Shown: positions 1 to 10,859 of the stretch, one piece after another
How positions within the stretch are numbered: position 1 is the stretch's first letter
Layout: each line of letters begins with the position of its first letter
Source of the DNA: Bos javanicus
Lineage: Eukaryota; Chordata; Mammalia; Artiodactyla; Bovidae
Direction of reading: 5' to 3'
Assembly: GCF_032452875.1 (NCBI RefSeq)
Contig: NC_083875.1
Span: forward strand, 73,182,178 to 73,246,177
Length of the DNA: 64,000 bases
Translations under genes and position numbers: made by a program
Notes under the pieces: model-generated
The model's input: the letters and a program-made list of their open reading frames with translations, nothing else
Told to the model about the DNA's origin: nothing
Databases searched by the model: none

Positions 1-80
1 TCATCCGGTCCAATGCCTAGTTTACAGATGGAAACTGAGGCCCTAGACGAACCAGGTCATGCTTGTGTCACTGGCAGAAT
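1..80 (-). repeat. MIR-like SINE fragment
   Basis: The stretch acagatggaaactgaggccc is typical of an antisense MIR core (gaaactgaggc, followed by gtgtcactggcaga). It is short and diverged, and cut by the window edge. Confidence 0.5.
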
Positions 81-299
81 TGAGTCTGTTTTGTTCAGTC
101 CAAAGGGTTTCCTTTATTTCTCCTTTCTCTGTCTTCCTCTGTAGCATTTATTCACATTCCAGGGAGAAAACACAATCCACTGAGTGCATTAGTTGTATGC
201 CTGAAATAGCATCAGGCAAACAGACAACATGATCACCAATTACCAGTTTATATGGTAAAGCTTGTTTGAGGAGGTTGGAGTCTTAAAGAATGAGGGGAT

Positions 300-667
300 T
301 CTTTAAAAAAATTTTTTTTTTTTTTAAGTTTTTGGCTGTGCAAAAGCCAAAGACCAAAACATTTTGGTCTTTGTTGCTGCATGGGCTTTTCTCTAGTTGT
401 GGCGAGCAGGGGCTACTCGCTAGTTACAGGGCATGGACTTCTCATTGCCGTGGCTTCTCTCGTGGAGCACGGGCTTTAGGGCACATGGGTTCCATAGTTG
501 CAGCTCCCAGGCTCTAGAGCACAGGCTCAGTAGTTGTGGCACACAGGCTTTAGTTGCTCCACAGCATGTGGGGTCTTCCCGGCTCAGGGATCGAACCTGT
601 CACCTGCATTGGCAGGCTGAATTTTTTTTTTTTTTTTTTTTTTTACTACTGAGCCACCAGGGAAGCC
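300..667 (-). repeat. CHR-type tRNA-Glu SINE, long form
   Basis: Read on the minus strand it starts with the tRNA-derived head (ggcttccctggtggctcag), has a B-box-like ggttcgatccc near 590, and continues into the body seen here as ctctagttgtggcgagcagg. The T-run at 309-325 is its A-tail. A second T-run at 620-644 expands inside the head. Confidence 0.85.
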
Positions 668-668
668 T

Positions 669-1598
669 GTAGTGAGAGAATTCTAAGAGTTGGATACACT
701 GAGTGATTGAGCACACATACACACACACATAAGGCAGACAACATACTGAGAATCGGTCAGGCTCTTTTCTTTGCTCATAGACTCTTCCAGGGCATCTCTT
801 TGCCATCATGGACCAGTCTGGTAAAATGGGATGAATAGGTCATCATTGAGCTGTATTAGTAACAGCTTTGCTGCTCATAAAGCTGGGTTCCTCGGAGCAA
901 GGTGCTGACCCTTTGAGTCTCTGTTTCCTCGTTAAATAATATGGTAATTGGCAGCCATTCCATACAATGACTGCATTCCATATGGAAGTGAAACCATAAA
1001 CTGCAACGGAAATGAAGTATATTACAGAGGGTGAGGGAAGGGCATGGTTCAAAAGTGCGGACTTGGCATGAATAGAGGTCGTTGTAAGTGATTGGAAATC
1101 TTGTTAGTACTTCAGTCCGAAGACGTGAAACAGACAGCACAAGTGTGACTGGTGACTTGTCATTCCAGCAGAAGGCATTGTTGAAGGATGTTTCCTAAGT
1201 GAAGCTCTTTGAAGGCTTATGTTGGAAAGATAGATTGTCTTGTATAATTTGCAAATAAAAAACACAAGGGAATGATTGGATACCCCTTTCTTGAGTGGTG
1301 GGAGACCATAACTGCTGCTTCTGGGGGAAGCAGGGAAATAATCTGAAAGTTTGGGGAAGAAGTGGTAAATAACTGAATTTTGATGGATGGGTCTCATAAA
1401 AGCCACTCTTGTGCCTTGAGCCTCATCCAGTTCTTTGGAAAGACAAAATAATGTGTAACCAGGTCCCCATTCATGAGGGGTTTACCTTCTGCTTTGTGGC
1501 AGATGATAACACAAGATTATCTCTGATTAAAAATCCAAACTGTGTTGGAAAGAAAACTTGTGGAATGATGGAGAATAATGAGGTCCTTGCAGGGTGAT
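669..1598. other. Unique intronic sequence
   Basis: No retroposon or coding signature was recognised apart from a short (CA)n tract at 711-732. The small open frames on both strands here have no domain-like composition. Confidence 0.5.
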
Positions 1599-1600
1599 TG

Positions 1601-1795
1601 TTGTTGCTGTTTAGTTGCTAAGTCATGTCTGATTCTTTGTTTCCCCATGGACTGTAGCTCACCAGACTCCTCTGTCCATGGGTTGTTCCAAGCAAGAATA
1701 CTGGAGAGTGTTGCCATTTCCTTCTCCAAGGGATCTTCTCGACCCAGGGATTGAACCTGTGTCTCCTGCTTGGCAGGCAGATTCTTTACCACTGT
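1601..1795 (-). repeat. Bov-tA SINE
   Basis: The antisense Bov-A body (ccatggactgtagctcacca, tccaagcaagaatactgg) runs into the tRNA-Glu head (gggattgaacctgtgtctcc). The head side ends at ttaccact. Confidence 0.85.
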
Positions 1796-2032
1796 CACTC
1801 ATCATTTGTGGAATTGCATTGTGAATGTGAGCTTTGCAGTATGCGGAAGAAAAAGATAAACTGTTGCCCCAGATAGAGGTAAACTGTGAGTGGAGCACAG
1901 AATTTAGGAGAGATTATGAGTCTCAACTGAAGCAGAGGGTCAATTTGGCAGATGATGAAGCAGCAGTGGATAATTAAGGCCAGGATAATTTGGGGAGCAC
2001 TTTGATTGTCAGGCTTAGGAATCTAGGATTTA

Positions 2033-2245
2033 AGGTGGCGCCTTGGTAAAGAATCCTCCTGCCAATTCAGGAGACTTAAGAGAGGTGGATTCAGTCCCTG
2101 GGTCAGGAACTTCCCCTGGAGAAGGAAATGGCAACCCACTCAAGAATTCCTGCCTGGAAAATTCCATAGACGAAGCCGGCAGGCTACATTCCATGGGGTC
2201 CCAAAGAGTTGGACACAACTGAGCAAGTAAATAACAGCAATAGCC
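2033..2245 (+). repeat. Bov-tA SINE
   Basis: The sense head (ggtaaagaatcctcctgcca) is followed by ggagaaggaaatggcaaccc and the Bov-A end gagttggacacaactgagc. It is moderately diverged. Confidence 0.85.
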
Positions 2246-2840
2246 TGTGGTGTGCGTGCGTGCGTACCTGTGTTTGCAGCAGTCCTTGGTACACGTTTGG
2301 AGCTTAGGGCTACAGTGCCAGCTGCAGCTGTGGGGCGCCTCTGCTCGCTCTCCTGGTGACTAAGAACAAGGAAGACATGAAGCTTGGTGGTTACATAATA
2401 CACTGTGACACGGCAGCCTCCCTACTTCCTGATTCCATCCGCTGGTGGGGCCAGAGCAAGGAACCGGTCCGGTGGGAGGCAGTGAATACGGCATGGGGGA
2501 GTTAGAGATGAAGACCGACATTTTCCATAGAGAACCAGCGGTATACTTAGTAGGCAAAACATTTGAATCAAGTAGCGGTCAGATGAAGGAAGTGAATTTC
2601 AGTGGAACAGGAGCTGTGGCCTGGTGGCCCGTGAAAGCGTCTAGAAACCGGGAACTAACTCCTTCTGCTGAATTCGGTGCAGTTTCTCCCAGCCCACTTC
2701 ATCAGCGTGCCCTTGTTCTGAATTCATAATACAGTCTAAAAGCTCAGTAGTCGATCATCTCCAACATACCTCTAGGAGTCTGTGCCAAGGCTATAGAAGA
2801 ACACGTATTTGATTGATTCTCTTCACAAAGAGAGGCTGCT
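2246..2840. other. Unique intronic sequence
   Basis: A GC-richer stretch with a short (tgcg)n tract near 2252-2268. No exon-like conserved peptide and no recognised repeat. Confidence 0.45.
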
Positions 2841-3080
2841 TGAACATGTATACACTACTACATTTTAAATGGATAGCCAACAAGGACCTACTGTACAGCA
2901 CAGGGAACTCTGCTCCATGTCATGTGGCAGCCTGGGTGGGAGGGGAGCCTCAGGGAGAATGGGTATATGTATCTGTATCTGTATGGCTGAGTCCCTTTGC
3001 TGTCCACCTGAAACTATCACAACATTGTTAGTGGCTATATGCCAACACAAAATACAATGTTTAATTTTGTTTTTTTAAAG
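2841..3080 (+). repeat. L1 3' UTR fragment
   Basis: It carries the cetartiodactyl L1 3' end signature in sense: atggatagccaacaaggacc, tactgtacagcacagggaac, then cctgaaactatcacaacatt and an A/T-rich tail. 5'-truncated. Confidence 0.8.
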
Positions 3081-3452
3081 AAGCCACTTGAAAATGTGGG
3101 GCTGGTAGTCTGCTCCTTCCTTTCCGAGATAGACTGATGGAAGCCCGAGTCTATTGGCAGTCTGCTGAACCAGGTGGATAGCCGGCTCAGGAAAAGAGCA
3201 GGAGGCAATGGCTACTGTTCACGACTGGCAATGGCAGGGTTACCGTTCTTCCCTTTTTAATGACCCTTGTGGGATCTGGCAAATGGATTGAGTGACCAGC
3301 CTCATGTTCATCAGAGCTGCAGAGATGGGGAATCTCATGGACTCCTTGGATCCTCAGGTACATGGATAGAACCCAATCTCTAAGGTGGTTCTTTCTCCCT
3401 GAAGGGAAGCAGCTCACTCATTATGAGAGAGGGCAAGAAATACATTTGCTTT
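3081..3452. other. Unique intronic sequence
   Basis: Nothing recognised. It is followed by an 18-base A-run at 3453-3470 that may be an orphan retroposon tail. Confidence 0.4.
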
Positions 3453-3470
3453 AAAAAAAAAAAAAAAAAA

Positions 3471-3825
3471 GGTTTAACTGAAGTCTAACACACCATAAAA
3501 TCCACCCATTTTAGACAGATAGTTCATTGATTTTGAGTAAATACGCAAGAGTTTGGAGACCATCAGCACCACCAAATCCCATTTTAGGATGTTTCCGTCT
3601 CTCTCTAAAGCTCCCTGGTGCCCGTTATGCTCAGTCACCATTCACACCCTCAACCCCAGGAAACAATGAAATGCCCTATGCCATTGACAGCCATTGGCTT
3701 CTTCTGGATACTACAGATAAATAAATGGAAGCCTAATATATTTTGTACATATGACTTTTGTTTCGCATAATGTCTTTGAAGGTCATCTGAGTTGCAGTGT
3801 ATTCATAGTTCATTCCTTTTTATTT
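3471..3825 (-). repeat. Old L1 (L1M-like) 3' fragment, part 1
   Basis: Antisense ancient L1 3' sequence: ccataaaatccacccatttt, then atgtctttgaaggtcatctg. The element resumes after younger insertions at 4100-4205 and 4660-4980. Confidence 0.65.
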
Positions 3826-3917
3826 ATTTTTTAAAATTTATTTATTTGAATTGGAGGCCATTTACTTTACACTATTGTAGTGCTTTTGCCATACATTGAC
3901 ATGCATCAGCCACAGTT
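3826..3917 (-). repeat. Ruminant L1 3' terminus, very short copy
   Basis: An antisense L1 3' end of about 90 bp: tttatttgaattggaggcca and ttttgccatacattgacatg. Severe 5' truncation, inserted into the older L1. Confidence 0.7.
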
Positions 3918-4093
3918 CAATCCTTTTTAAAAAATATTTATTTCTATTTATTTATTTGGCTGCACTGAGTCTTAGTTGTGGCATGCAGGATCATTCATTG
4001 TGGCATGTGGGATCTAATTCCCTGATCAGGAATCAAACTCAGGCCCCCTGCACTGGGAGTATGAAGTCTTACTGGATCACCAGGAAGGTCCCT
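3918..4093 (-). repeat. CHR-type tRNA-Glu SINE
   Basis: Antisense: ggctgcactgagtcttagtt, then gcatgtgggatctaattccc and the head end accaggaaggtccc. Confidence 0.8.
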
Positions 4094-4099
4094 TTTATT

Positions 4100-4205
4100 C
4101 TTTTTTATTGCTGAGTAATTTCATTGTATGGACAGACCATATTTTATATATCCATTGATTCTTAAGTGAATGAGTTGTTTCTGGTGTTTGGCTGTTATAA
4201 ATAAT
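4100..4205 (-). repeat. Old L1 (L1M-like) ORF2 fragment, part 2
   Basis: Antisense L1 ORF2 3' sequence (ttgctgagtaatttcattgt, ggctgttataaataatgctg) continuing the element at 3471-3825. Confidence 0.65.
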
Positions 4206-4658
4206 GCTGCTGTGTTGGCTTCTTGTCAATGTCCTTACAATGTCCAATGACCACAAACTTGGTGACTTGAACAACAGGATTTTCTTCTCTCACAGATCTG
4301 AAGGTCAGAGATCGAAAATCAAGGTGTTGACCGCCTGTGCTCCTTCTAGAGGCTCTCAGGGAATTCTGTTCCTTGTCCCTTCTAGCTTCTAGTGGTGATG
4401 CCAATCCTTGACTTGAGGTCACGTTACTTCACCCTGTGCCTCCAACCTCATGTTGCCTTCTCTTCTGTAAATCTCTTAAAACTCCCTCTGTCTCTCTCTT
4501 ATCTGGATACATAGGATTGTGTTTAGGTCACAGCCTGAATTTTCAGAATAACCTCCTCTCCTATCTTCATCTTGTTTTTTGCTACCTTGAAACACTTGCA
4601 CGTTTCAAAATCTGATGTGTATCTTTGCGGGGGGGTATTTTTCTGCATACCACAGTGA
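4206..4658. repeat. Old dispersed mammalian repeat, family not resolved
   Basis: It interrupts the antisense L1. The part ttttcttctctcacagatct followed by gaaggtcagagatc and ctgtgctccttctagaggct resembles an ancient mammal-wide repeat with a 'tctcacagttctggaggctg' motif. I cannot name the subfamily without alignment. Confidence 0.4.
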
Positions 4659-4980
4659 CTTTGAATATTCACATGAAGTTGTGTTGACATGTTTCCCTTT
4701 CTCTTTGTAAATAACTAAGAGTAAAATTGCTGGGTTGCATGTTTAACTTTTTAAGAAACTGTCAAACTGAGAGGTTATATCATTTTACATTCCTACTGGT
4801 AATGCATAAGGGTTCCAGTTTCTCCACATTCCTGCCAAGTCTGCCTTTTAAAAGTTACAGCCATTCTAGTGGGTGTGAAATTGCAGCTCCTTGTGGTTTT
4901 AATTTGCATTTCCCTGATGACTAATGGTTGTTGGACATTTTTTCTTGCTCTGATTATTCATCGTATATAATTCATGGTAA
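4659..4980 (-). repeat. Old L1 (L1M-like) ORF2 fragment, part 3
   Basis: Antisense L1 ORF2 end: agtaaaattgctgggttgca, cattttacattcctactggt, tttaatttgcatttccctga. It completes the interrupted element from 3471. Confidence 0.75.
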
Positions 4981-5629
4981 AATGTCTCTTCAGAACTCTT
5001 ACCCATCTTAAAATTGGATTGTCACCTTCTTTTGGAGGTACAAGAGTTAGTCTGCTGTTTTTCACGATCTGGTCCAGTCCTGAGTGCTGTGCTGATGGCG
5101 ATCACCTTGATGAGAAAGTGCTAAGGTGCCCCATTTCCACAGGATGCCTAGAACTGGGGGCAAGGAAGCCACTGGGGTTTAGTTTATTACTGGGCTGGGG
5201 GATGGATGGGACTCACAGTTGGCCCTTAGGCTGCCAATTACTGTCAGGGAAGCCAGGAGATGGCTCGCCCTGTGGCCAAGAGATCAGAAGCTCAGTGGTA
5301 TTGTAGGCTGATAACCCTTATATAACCATTTTAATTAAGGAGTTGTGTCTGTAATGATACATTTACTCTGTCACTTCCCATACTATACTATTAAAAAATC
5401 CCTGGTATAGGTACCACATCTGAGTGTCTCAACACTCTGTCTCCAGTCTGTAGCACAATATGTGGAACATATCAGGCAACCAACCCAAACTTGTTGGATG
5501 GAGGAATGACTAAAATGCCAGCAGTGGGAATCCAGGAGGATGCTCTCTGCTTTTCAGAAGGGGATTCACTTGAAATTATTAAAGAGGTGGTTATTTGTTG
5601 GAGAATTGGTTCAATAACTAAAGTATGTG
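4981..5629. other. Unique intronic sequence
   Basis: No exon or young repeat recognised. A possible MIR/L2-type tail lies near 5450-5520 (gtagcacaatatgtggaaca) but is too short to call. Confidence 0.4.
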
Positions 5630-5870
5630 CTCTTTTTTTAAGTTGCGTATATTGTTTTTAATTTTGGCTGCGCTGGGTCTTCACTGTGGCACATGGCAGC
5701 GTCTCTTGTTGCAAAGCACAGGCTCTAGAGTGAGAGGGATCAGCAGTTGTGGTGCACGGGCTCAGTTGTCCTGTAGCGTGTGGGATCTTGGATCCCTGAC
5801 CAAGGATTGCACCCGTGTCCCCTGCATTGGAAGGCGGATTCTTTACCACTGGACCATCAGGGAAGTTCCC
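5630..5870 (-). repeat. CHR-type tRNA-Glu SINE
   Basis: Antisense: ttggctgcgctgggtcttca, a body with gctctagagtgagaggg, and the head end accatcagggaagttcc. It ends 76 bp upstream of DOCK5 exon 2. Confidence 0.85.
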
Positions 5871-5946
5871 TGGGTGTGCTCTTCGGTGACTTGTATTTTA
5901 AGTGCCACCGATGCCATCATTTCTGTCTTCTGTTTCTCCTTTCCAG

Positions 5947-6030
5947 CGATCTATAACTACAACGCCTCTCAAGATGTGGAGCTGTCCTTGCAGGTTGGAG
6001 ACACAGTTCACATCCTGGAAATGTATGAGG
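5947..6030 (+). CDS. DOCK5: DOCK5 exon 2: first half of SH3 domain
   Basis: The exon is 84 nt, preceded by a pyrimidine-rich tract ending in ccag and followed by gtaagt. It starts with the last two bases of a codon and ends with the first base of the next Gly codon. The translation IYNYNASQDVELSLQ then VGDTVHILEMYEG is the SH3 N-terminal strand and RT loop of DOCK-A proteins. The NASQDVELS and ILEMYEG wording fits DOCK5 better than DOCK1 (recalled as NYDARGADELS, ILETYEG) or DOCK2; this assignment rests on memory of the family. In this family the SH3 domain contacts ELMO and contributes to autoinhibition by packing on the DHR2 domain. An open frame runs from 5625 through the exon, but its 5' part is an antisense SINE and is not coding. 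Confidence 0.95.
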
Positions 6031-6380
6031 GTAAGTCTGGATGGCCTTCTGCCAGATGGGTGGGGAGGCCCGAGTAGTGTGAGTTACTTACTCATAAGGC
6101 TCTTGGAGCAAACATCAACACAGTTTACTTCCTGAAGCAATGCTAGTAAAAATCTAGGAAGCGCTTAGGGTTTTGTACCAGGGTGGTTTCAAAACAGCCA
6201 GCTGAGTGCCCGAGCACAGATGTGCTTAGACACCAGAATCAAAATATGTGACTCTGCAATCTGTAAGTTACAATGCTCTTGTGTATCCCCATCCTATTTA
6301 ATTCTGATGACAGTCCTCTAAGGGTGGCAAGGCAGTGTTTATTTTTTCTAATTAAGGAAAAGTATATATGACTGACTGTC
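6031..6380. other. Intron 2 start, mostly unique with MIR-like core
   Basis: It begins with the gtaagt donor. 6281-6335 (tcctatttaattctgatgac) looks like an antisense MIR core. The rest is unassigned. Confidence 0.45.
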
Positions 6381-6696
6381 AAAACTATAGAACTCTTTTT
6401 TTAAAAAAATTTGTTTATTTTTGGCTCTGTTGCCTTGCTTTCTCTAGTTGGGGCGAGCAGGGGCTACTACTCTTCGTTGCAGTGCTCGAACTTCTTGGGG
6501 TGTCTTGTGGAGCACAGGCTCTAGGTGCGTGGGCTTCTATTTACAACACACAGGCTCAGTAGTTGTGCACACGGGCTTCATTGCTCCATAGCATGTGGAA
6601 TCTTACTGGATCAGTGATCGAACCCTTATCGTCTGCATTGGCAGGCAGATTCTTATTCTCTACGCCACCAGGGAAGTCAAAAACTATAGAACTCTT
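6381..6696 (-). repeat. CHR-type SINE with 17-bp target duplication
   Basis: The SINE body (6398-6679) is antisense, running from ttggctctgttgccttgctt to gccaccagggaagt. It is flanked by identical 17-bp copies of aaaactatagaactctt at 6381-6397 and 6680-6696. The perfect duplication argues for a retroposition that has not been rearranged. Confidence 0.92.
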
Positions 6697-6744
6697 AAAA
6701 ATTACATGAGTACCCCACACTCACTTTTTTAAATGTAGGAAACA

Positions 6745-6850
6745 TAATGCTCGTTTTATACTTGAGAAAACTAATATTCAGAGAAAATAATATACCTTGT
6801 GTCATACAGCTAGTGACAGAACCAGGTGAAATGAGACACTGTTGATTTCT
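6745..6850 (-). repeat. MIR-like SINE fragment
   Basis: Antisense MIR core pattern: cttgagaaaactaatattca, then gtcatacagctagtgacaga. Diverged. Confidence 0.55.
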
Positions 6851-6918
6851 GGTGGCTTCTCATGAAGCAAGACCCTAATATGTGAAAGATGGTGTCTTTT
6901 CATAGGTACTGTGAATAG

Positions 6919-6968
6919 ATCAGATCAGATCAGTCGCTCAGTCGTGTCCGACTCTTTGCGACCCCATG
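6919..6968 (-). repeat. BovB/Bov-A 3' terminal fragment
   Basis: About 50 bp: the (agatc)n tail unit followed by gtcgctcagtcgtgtccgac and tctttgcgaccccatga. This is the antisense 3' end of BovB. Confidence 0.75.
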
Positions 6969-6998
6969 AATAAATAGGGAGAGCATATAATTCAACTG

Positions 6999-7222
6999 GG
7001 CTTCTCAGGTGGCACTAGTGGCAAAGAGCCTGCCTGCCAGTGCAGGAGACTCAAGAGACACAGGTTCTATCCCTGTGTTGGAAATATCCCCTGGAGGAGG
7101 GCATGACAAGCCACTCCCATATTCTTGCCTAGAGAATCCCATGGACAAAGGAGCCTGGCGGGCTTTGGTCCATAGGGTCACAAAGAGTCAGACACGAACG
7201 ACTGAAACAACTTAGCATGTAC
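6999..7222 (+). repeat. Bov-tA SINE
   Basis: Sense head with gcaaagagcctgcctgccag, body cctagagaatcccatggaca, end gtcagacacgaacgactg. A short imperfect duplication (cataattca-like) flanks it. Confidence 0.85.
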
Positions 7223-7857
7223 ACATAATTCAGGTTCAAAAAGGCAAAAGAGTTTATTTCTTAGTAAAATTCTCTCAGATAAAATAATTAAATTGATTTA
7301 ATAAAAAAAAAAAGTGACTCGATGCAGAAGGCCCTGGCTCCGGAGGAGACAAGTGCATCACTGGGCTGATGGGAGATCAAAGGAAGCATGGCTGATGAAG
7401 TGGCTCTTTCTTCTCACCTCTGAGTGTTGCCAGACTTGGGGAGAAACGAGGGAGAGACTTACTGGTGTTGCTGAAATTCCTTCAAAGAATTAGGTCAGGG
7501 CGACTGTAGGTGCTGAAAGCCTTCTAGTATATTTCCTGCAACTAGATCGGGTTGGGGGGCAGGGTGTCCCAGTTAACCTGTAAGTGGACTGTTGGACAGT
7601 ATCCAGGCTCCCAGCTCATCTGAAGAGCACAGGTCATGGGTGCACTCATGCCGCCCCACCCCAGACTTCTCACTACCACCCTAAATCCTAGTAGAACTCC
7701 AGTGTTGCCACATTTCTAATCCAAATGCCTAGAGCACAACAAACACGTCTCTAGGCCACTGACATTGAGGATCAAGGCAAAAAACTGAGAATCCATTTAT
7801 TCTTTCTGAAGACTGGGGTAGGAATGAGGTGGAAGTGAGGCAGATTTTTCTCATATG
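7223..7857. other. Unique intronic sequence
   Basis: Only an A-run at 7302-7312 stands out. No repeat or exon recognised. Confidence 0.45.
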
Positions 7858-8070
7858 GTGAGTTTCCCTCGTGGCTCAGATGGTAAAGAATCTGCCTGCA
7901 GTGCAGGAGATTTGGGTTTGATACCTGGGTTAGGAAGATACCCTGGAATAAGACATGGCAACCCACTCCAGAATTCTTGCCTCGAGAATCCCATGGACAG
8001 AGGAGCCTGGTGGGCTACAGTCCATGGGGTCACAAAGAGTCAGACATGACTAAGCGACTAAGCAGAGCAC
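7858..8070 (+). repeat. Bov-tA SINE
   Basis: The sense head tggctcagatggtaaagaat, middle acatggcaacccactccaga and terminal gtcagacatgactaagcgac are all present, so the copy is full length. Confidence 0.9.
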
Positions 8071-8626
8071 AGAGGCTTGTTAGGACAAGAACTGTGAATT
8101 TGCAGGGTCTGGTCCCACCACATAAATGGTTGTAATCATGGCATTGTGAGGGTGGTTTTCTAGAATCCACCTCGGCTTCTGAGGTTCAGACAGACAGACA
8201 CAGGATGGAGAAGAGGAGATGGGAAGTTAAAAGGACAGGAAGTAGGGCTCAGCCACAGAAAAGCTAAGCTGTCTGCTGCATTGCGTAGAAGACTCCACTG
8301 TTACTGCTGCTTCCCTTTGGTTTTAGGCAAAGAGTTGGTAGTTTGCATTATCCTTCTACCTGTCACACACTTCAGAGTGTTGATGTGCAGCTTCTGCAGG
8401 TGGGGAGGAGGAAGGGAGGGAGGGCTGCATGGTCTCTTCCCTCTCTGCTGTCTCTCTCCCATTTTTATTCACACCATCTCAGGTCCAGTCATATGTCAGT
8501 TCTGTGGTATCAGCAAGACACAGGGATAATCTACTTACATTCTTGAGCTCCTTTGCATATTAAACATGGCCTTACTAGGTCATGCCACTTGGTCAGGGGC
8601 CAGATCAATCCATTCTACTTTTTATG
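8071..8626. other. Unique intronic sequence
   Basis: It contains a purine-rich run at 8401-8427 (ggaggaagggagggaggg). No repeat or exon recognised. Confidence 0.4.
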
Positions 8627-8838
8627 GGCTTCCCTGCTGGCTCAGGTGGTAAAGAATCTGCCTGTAGTGCAGGAGACCTGGGTTCAATCCCTGGGTTGGG
8701 AAGATCCCCTGGAGAAGGGAATGGCAACACACTCCAGTATTCTTGCCTGGAGAATCCCCATGGACAGAGGAGCCTGGTGGGCTGCGGTCCATGTGATTGC
8801 AAAGAGTTGGACATGATTGATCAACTAAGCAGAGCACA
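8627..8838 (+). repeat. Bov-tA SINE
   Basis: Full-length sense copy: cttccctgctggctcaggtg, ctggagaagggaatggcaac, gagttggacatgattgatca. Confidence 0.92.
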
Positions 8839-8999
8839 TCACCCTTTATGGGGACACACATTTTCCCACTGTACATGTAAGACACGTGTTCAGTTTCTAT
8901 AGGCTTGAAAATAAATTATATTTTACTGGTATTGGGTATGATTTCTATAGATGGCAATTAGATTCTGATTTTATCCCTATTTTTTTCCCCCAAATTTGC

Positions 9000-9200
9000 T
9001 ATATGCTAATCTTTCTTTTGAATTTCTGTTACTGAGAGAACTGTGTTAAATCTTCCACCATTGTAGTTTGTGTCAGTTTATGATTTGACATATGTCATAT
9101 GGTTTGACATATGGTTTCAGGTTTTTTTGCGGTCTGTATTCTCAGACCTGTTTTGAGGTACATACAATTTTGAAATTGTTATATTAGACAATCCCAACTT
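9000..9200 (-). repeat. Old L1 ORF2 fragment
   Basis: Antisense L1 ORF2-type sequence with gttactgagagaactgtgtt and ttgaggtacatacaattttg. Boundaries are approximate because it is strongly diverged. Confidence 0.5.
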
Positions 9201-9619
9201 TGAATTCCTGTTTATAAAGCTTTGATCATTGTCTCCGTCTGCAGTATGCTGTCTGTTTTGTCTGAAATTGCAGCCAGTTCACGGGCAGTGCCAGGGCTCC
9301 CCTTTTTTGTCCTCCTGGCCCCACAAAGCTGTTCTAAATGCTGCTCAGAGACTCAAGGGATCTTTTCTTAATTCAGCAAATACCTCAAGAGGAAAGGAGC
9401 TCCCAGTGATGGTCTCCTCTTCCTGAGTTTGGTCTTTTTCATATCTAGACCTAGTAATTCTTCACTTTACCATGTTAGCTCTTTCTGTGTGCCTGTTGTG
9501 TGCTTATGTTATACTTAAGCTTTTCTAATTGACCTGCAGAGTGTAGGAGCGAAGAGCATACAGTTGATCTGAAATCAAGTGGCTGATATCTTTTAAATAC
9601 ATTTTCAAAATTCTCTTTT
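9201..9619. other. Unique intronic sequence
   Basis: Nothing recognised besides T-rich stretches. Confidence 0.4.
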
Positions 9620-9746
9620 CCTTTGTTATTATTATTGGCATTGCTGGGCAGCATGTGGGATCTTAGTTCCCTGATCAGGGATTGAACCCATGCCCCCTGC
9701 ATTGGGAGCATGGAGTCTTAACCACGGGACTGCCAGGGAAGTCCCA
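9620..9746 (-). repeat. CHR-type tRNA-Glu SINE (short form)
   Basis: Antisense: gcagcatgtgggatcttagt, cagggattgaacccatgccc, gactgccagggaagtccc. Confidence 0.88.
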
Positions 9747-10082
9747 GAGTTATTTTTTCATATTTATGTGACACAAGCATGTTTCTGGAAATATTTGATT
9801 AATGCACTTTGTCCTCATAGGATTCACATTAATGGTCATTTTAAGTGTGTATACTATTTATACTTTACTGAGCAATCTCTCAGTTGACCACTGAACATTC
9901 CTCAAAGTAGCACTCCTACGGACCAAGGTAAGGTGGTCACTGAGCTTGGTTGACTATAAGTATAAATATACAAACACGTCTATTGTAAATACCTTCTGGA
10001 GCTTGAGTCCAAAAGCCACACTGCACCTGATGTATTACAACTCACACCGCAGTATACTTTCTGGAAGCACTAGCACAGTCAG
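9747..10082. other. Unique intronic sequence
   Basis: Nothing recognised. Confidence 0.4.
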
Positions 10083-10350
10083 TGCTGCTAAGTCACTTCA
10101 GTCGTGTCCGACTCTGTGCGACCCCATAGACAGCAGCCCACCAGGCTCCCCCGTCCCTGGGATTCTCCAGGCAGGAACACTGGAGTGGGTTGCCATTTCT
10201 TTCTCCAATGCATGAAAGTGAAAAGTGAAAGTGAAGTCGCTCAGTCATGTCCAACTCTTGACGACCCCATGGACTGCAGCCTACCAGGCTCCTCTGTTCA
10301 TGGGATTTTCCAGGCAAGAGTACTGGAGTGGGCTGCCATTGCCTTCTCCG
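10083..10350 (-). repeat. Bov-A2 dimeric SINE
   Basis: Two antisense Bov-A units (gcgaccccatagacagcagc and gacgaccccatggactgcag) are joined by the linker gtgaaaagtgaaagtgaagt. It ends in gccattgccttctcc. Confidence 0.9.
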
Positions 10351-10509
10351 TCAATAGAGTCATGCAAAAAACTTACTTGAACCCTGCTCTGTCTGGATTG
10401 TGATGATCCAGATGCTGTAGGTCCTCACAGCAAGAAGCAGATTTTCTTGTTACCGTGAAATGCTTGGGGGCCTGCCATAGAATTCTTTCATCCCAGAGAA
10501 GGATGTCAG

Positions 10510-10840
10510 GGACTTCCCTGGTGGTCCAGTGGCTTTCCCAGTGACTCAGTGGGTAAAGAATCCACCTGCAGTACAGGAAATACAGGAGATGCAGGTTCGA
10601 TCCCTGGGTGGGAAAGATCCCCTGGAGGAGGAAATGGCAGCCAACTCCAGTATTCTTGCCTAGGGAATCTGCATGGACAGAGGAACCTGGCGGGCTACAG
10701 TCCATAGGGTCACAAAGAGTGGGACACGACCGAGCAACTAAACACGCACGCAGCAGTGGTTAAGACTCCAAGCTTCCAATGCAGGGGGTGCAGGTATAAT
10801 CCCTGGTTGGGAAACTTAAGATCCCACATGCCAGGGGAAA
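10510..10840 (+). repeat. CHR-type SINE split by a Bov-tA
   Basis: The head gacttccctggtggtccagtgg (10510-10532) stops and resumes at 10754 as cagtggttaagactccaagc, followed by ggtataatccctggttggga. Between them sits a Bov-tA flanked by the 6-bp duplication cagtgg. This gives the relative age: CHR older, Bov-tA younger. Confidence 0.85.
10533..10753 (+). repeat. Bov-tA SINE nested in CHR SINE
   Basis: Full sense copy: cagtgggtaaagaatccacc, cagccaactccagtattctt, gagtgggacacgaccgagca. Confidence 0.9.
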
Positions 10841-10859
10841 ACTTTTTATTTTTGTAGTT

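Noticed and set aside
5625..6077. 150-codon open frame with an apparent Met start before exon 2
   Set aside because: Its first 80 or so codons are antisense SINE and the end runs past the gtaagt donor. Only 5947-6030 is coding.
10567..10610. tRNA-Glu gene-like sequence with a B box in many places
   Set aside because: These are the tRNA-derived heads of Bov-tA/CHR SINEs. They do not fold into complete tRNAs and are followed by SINE bodies.
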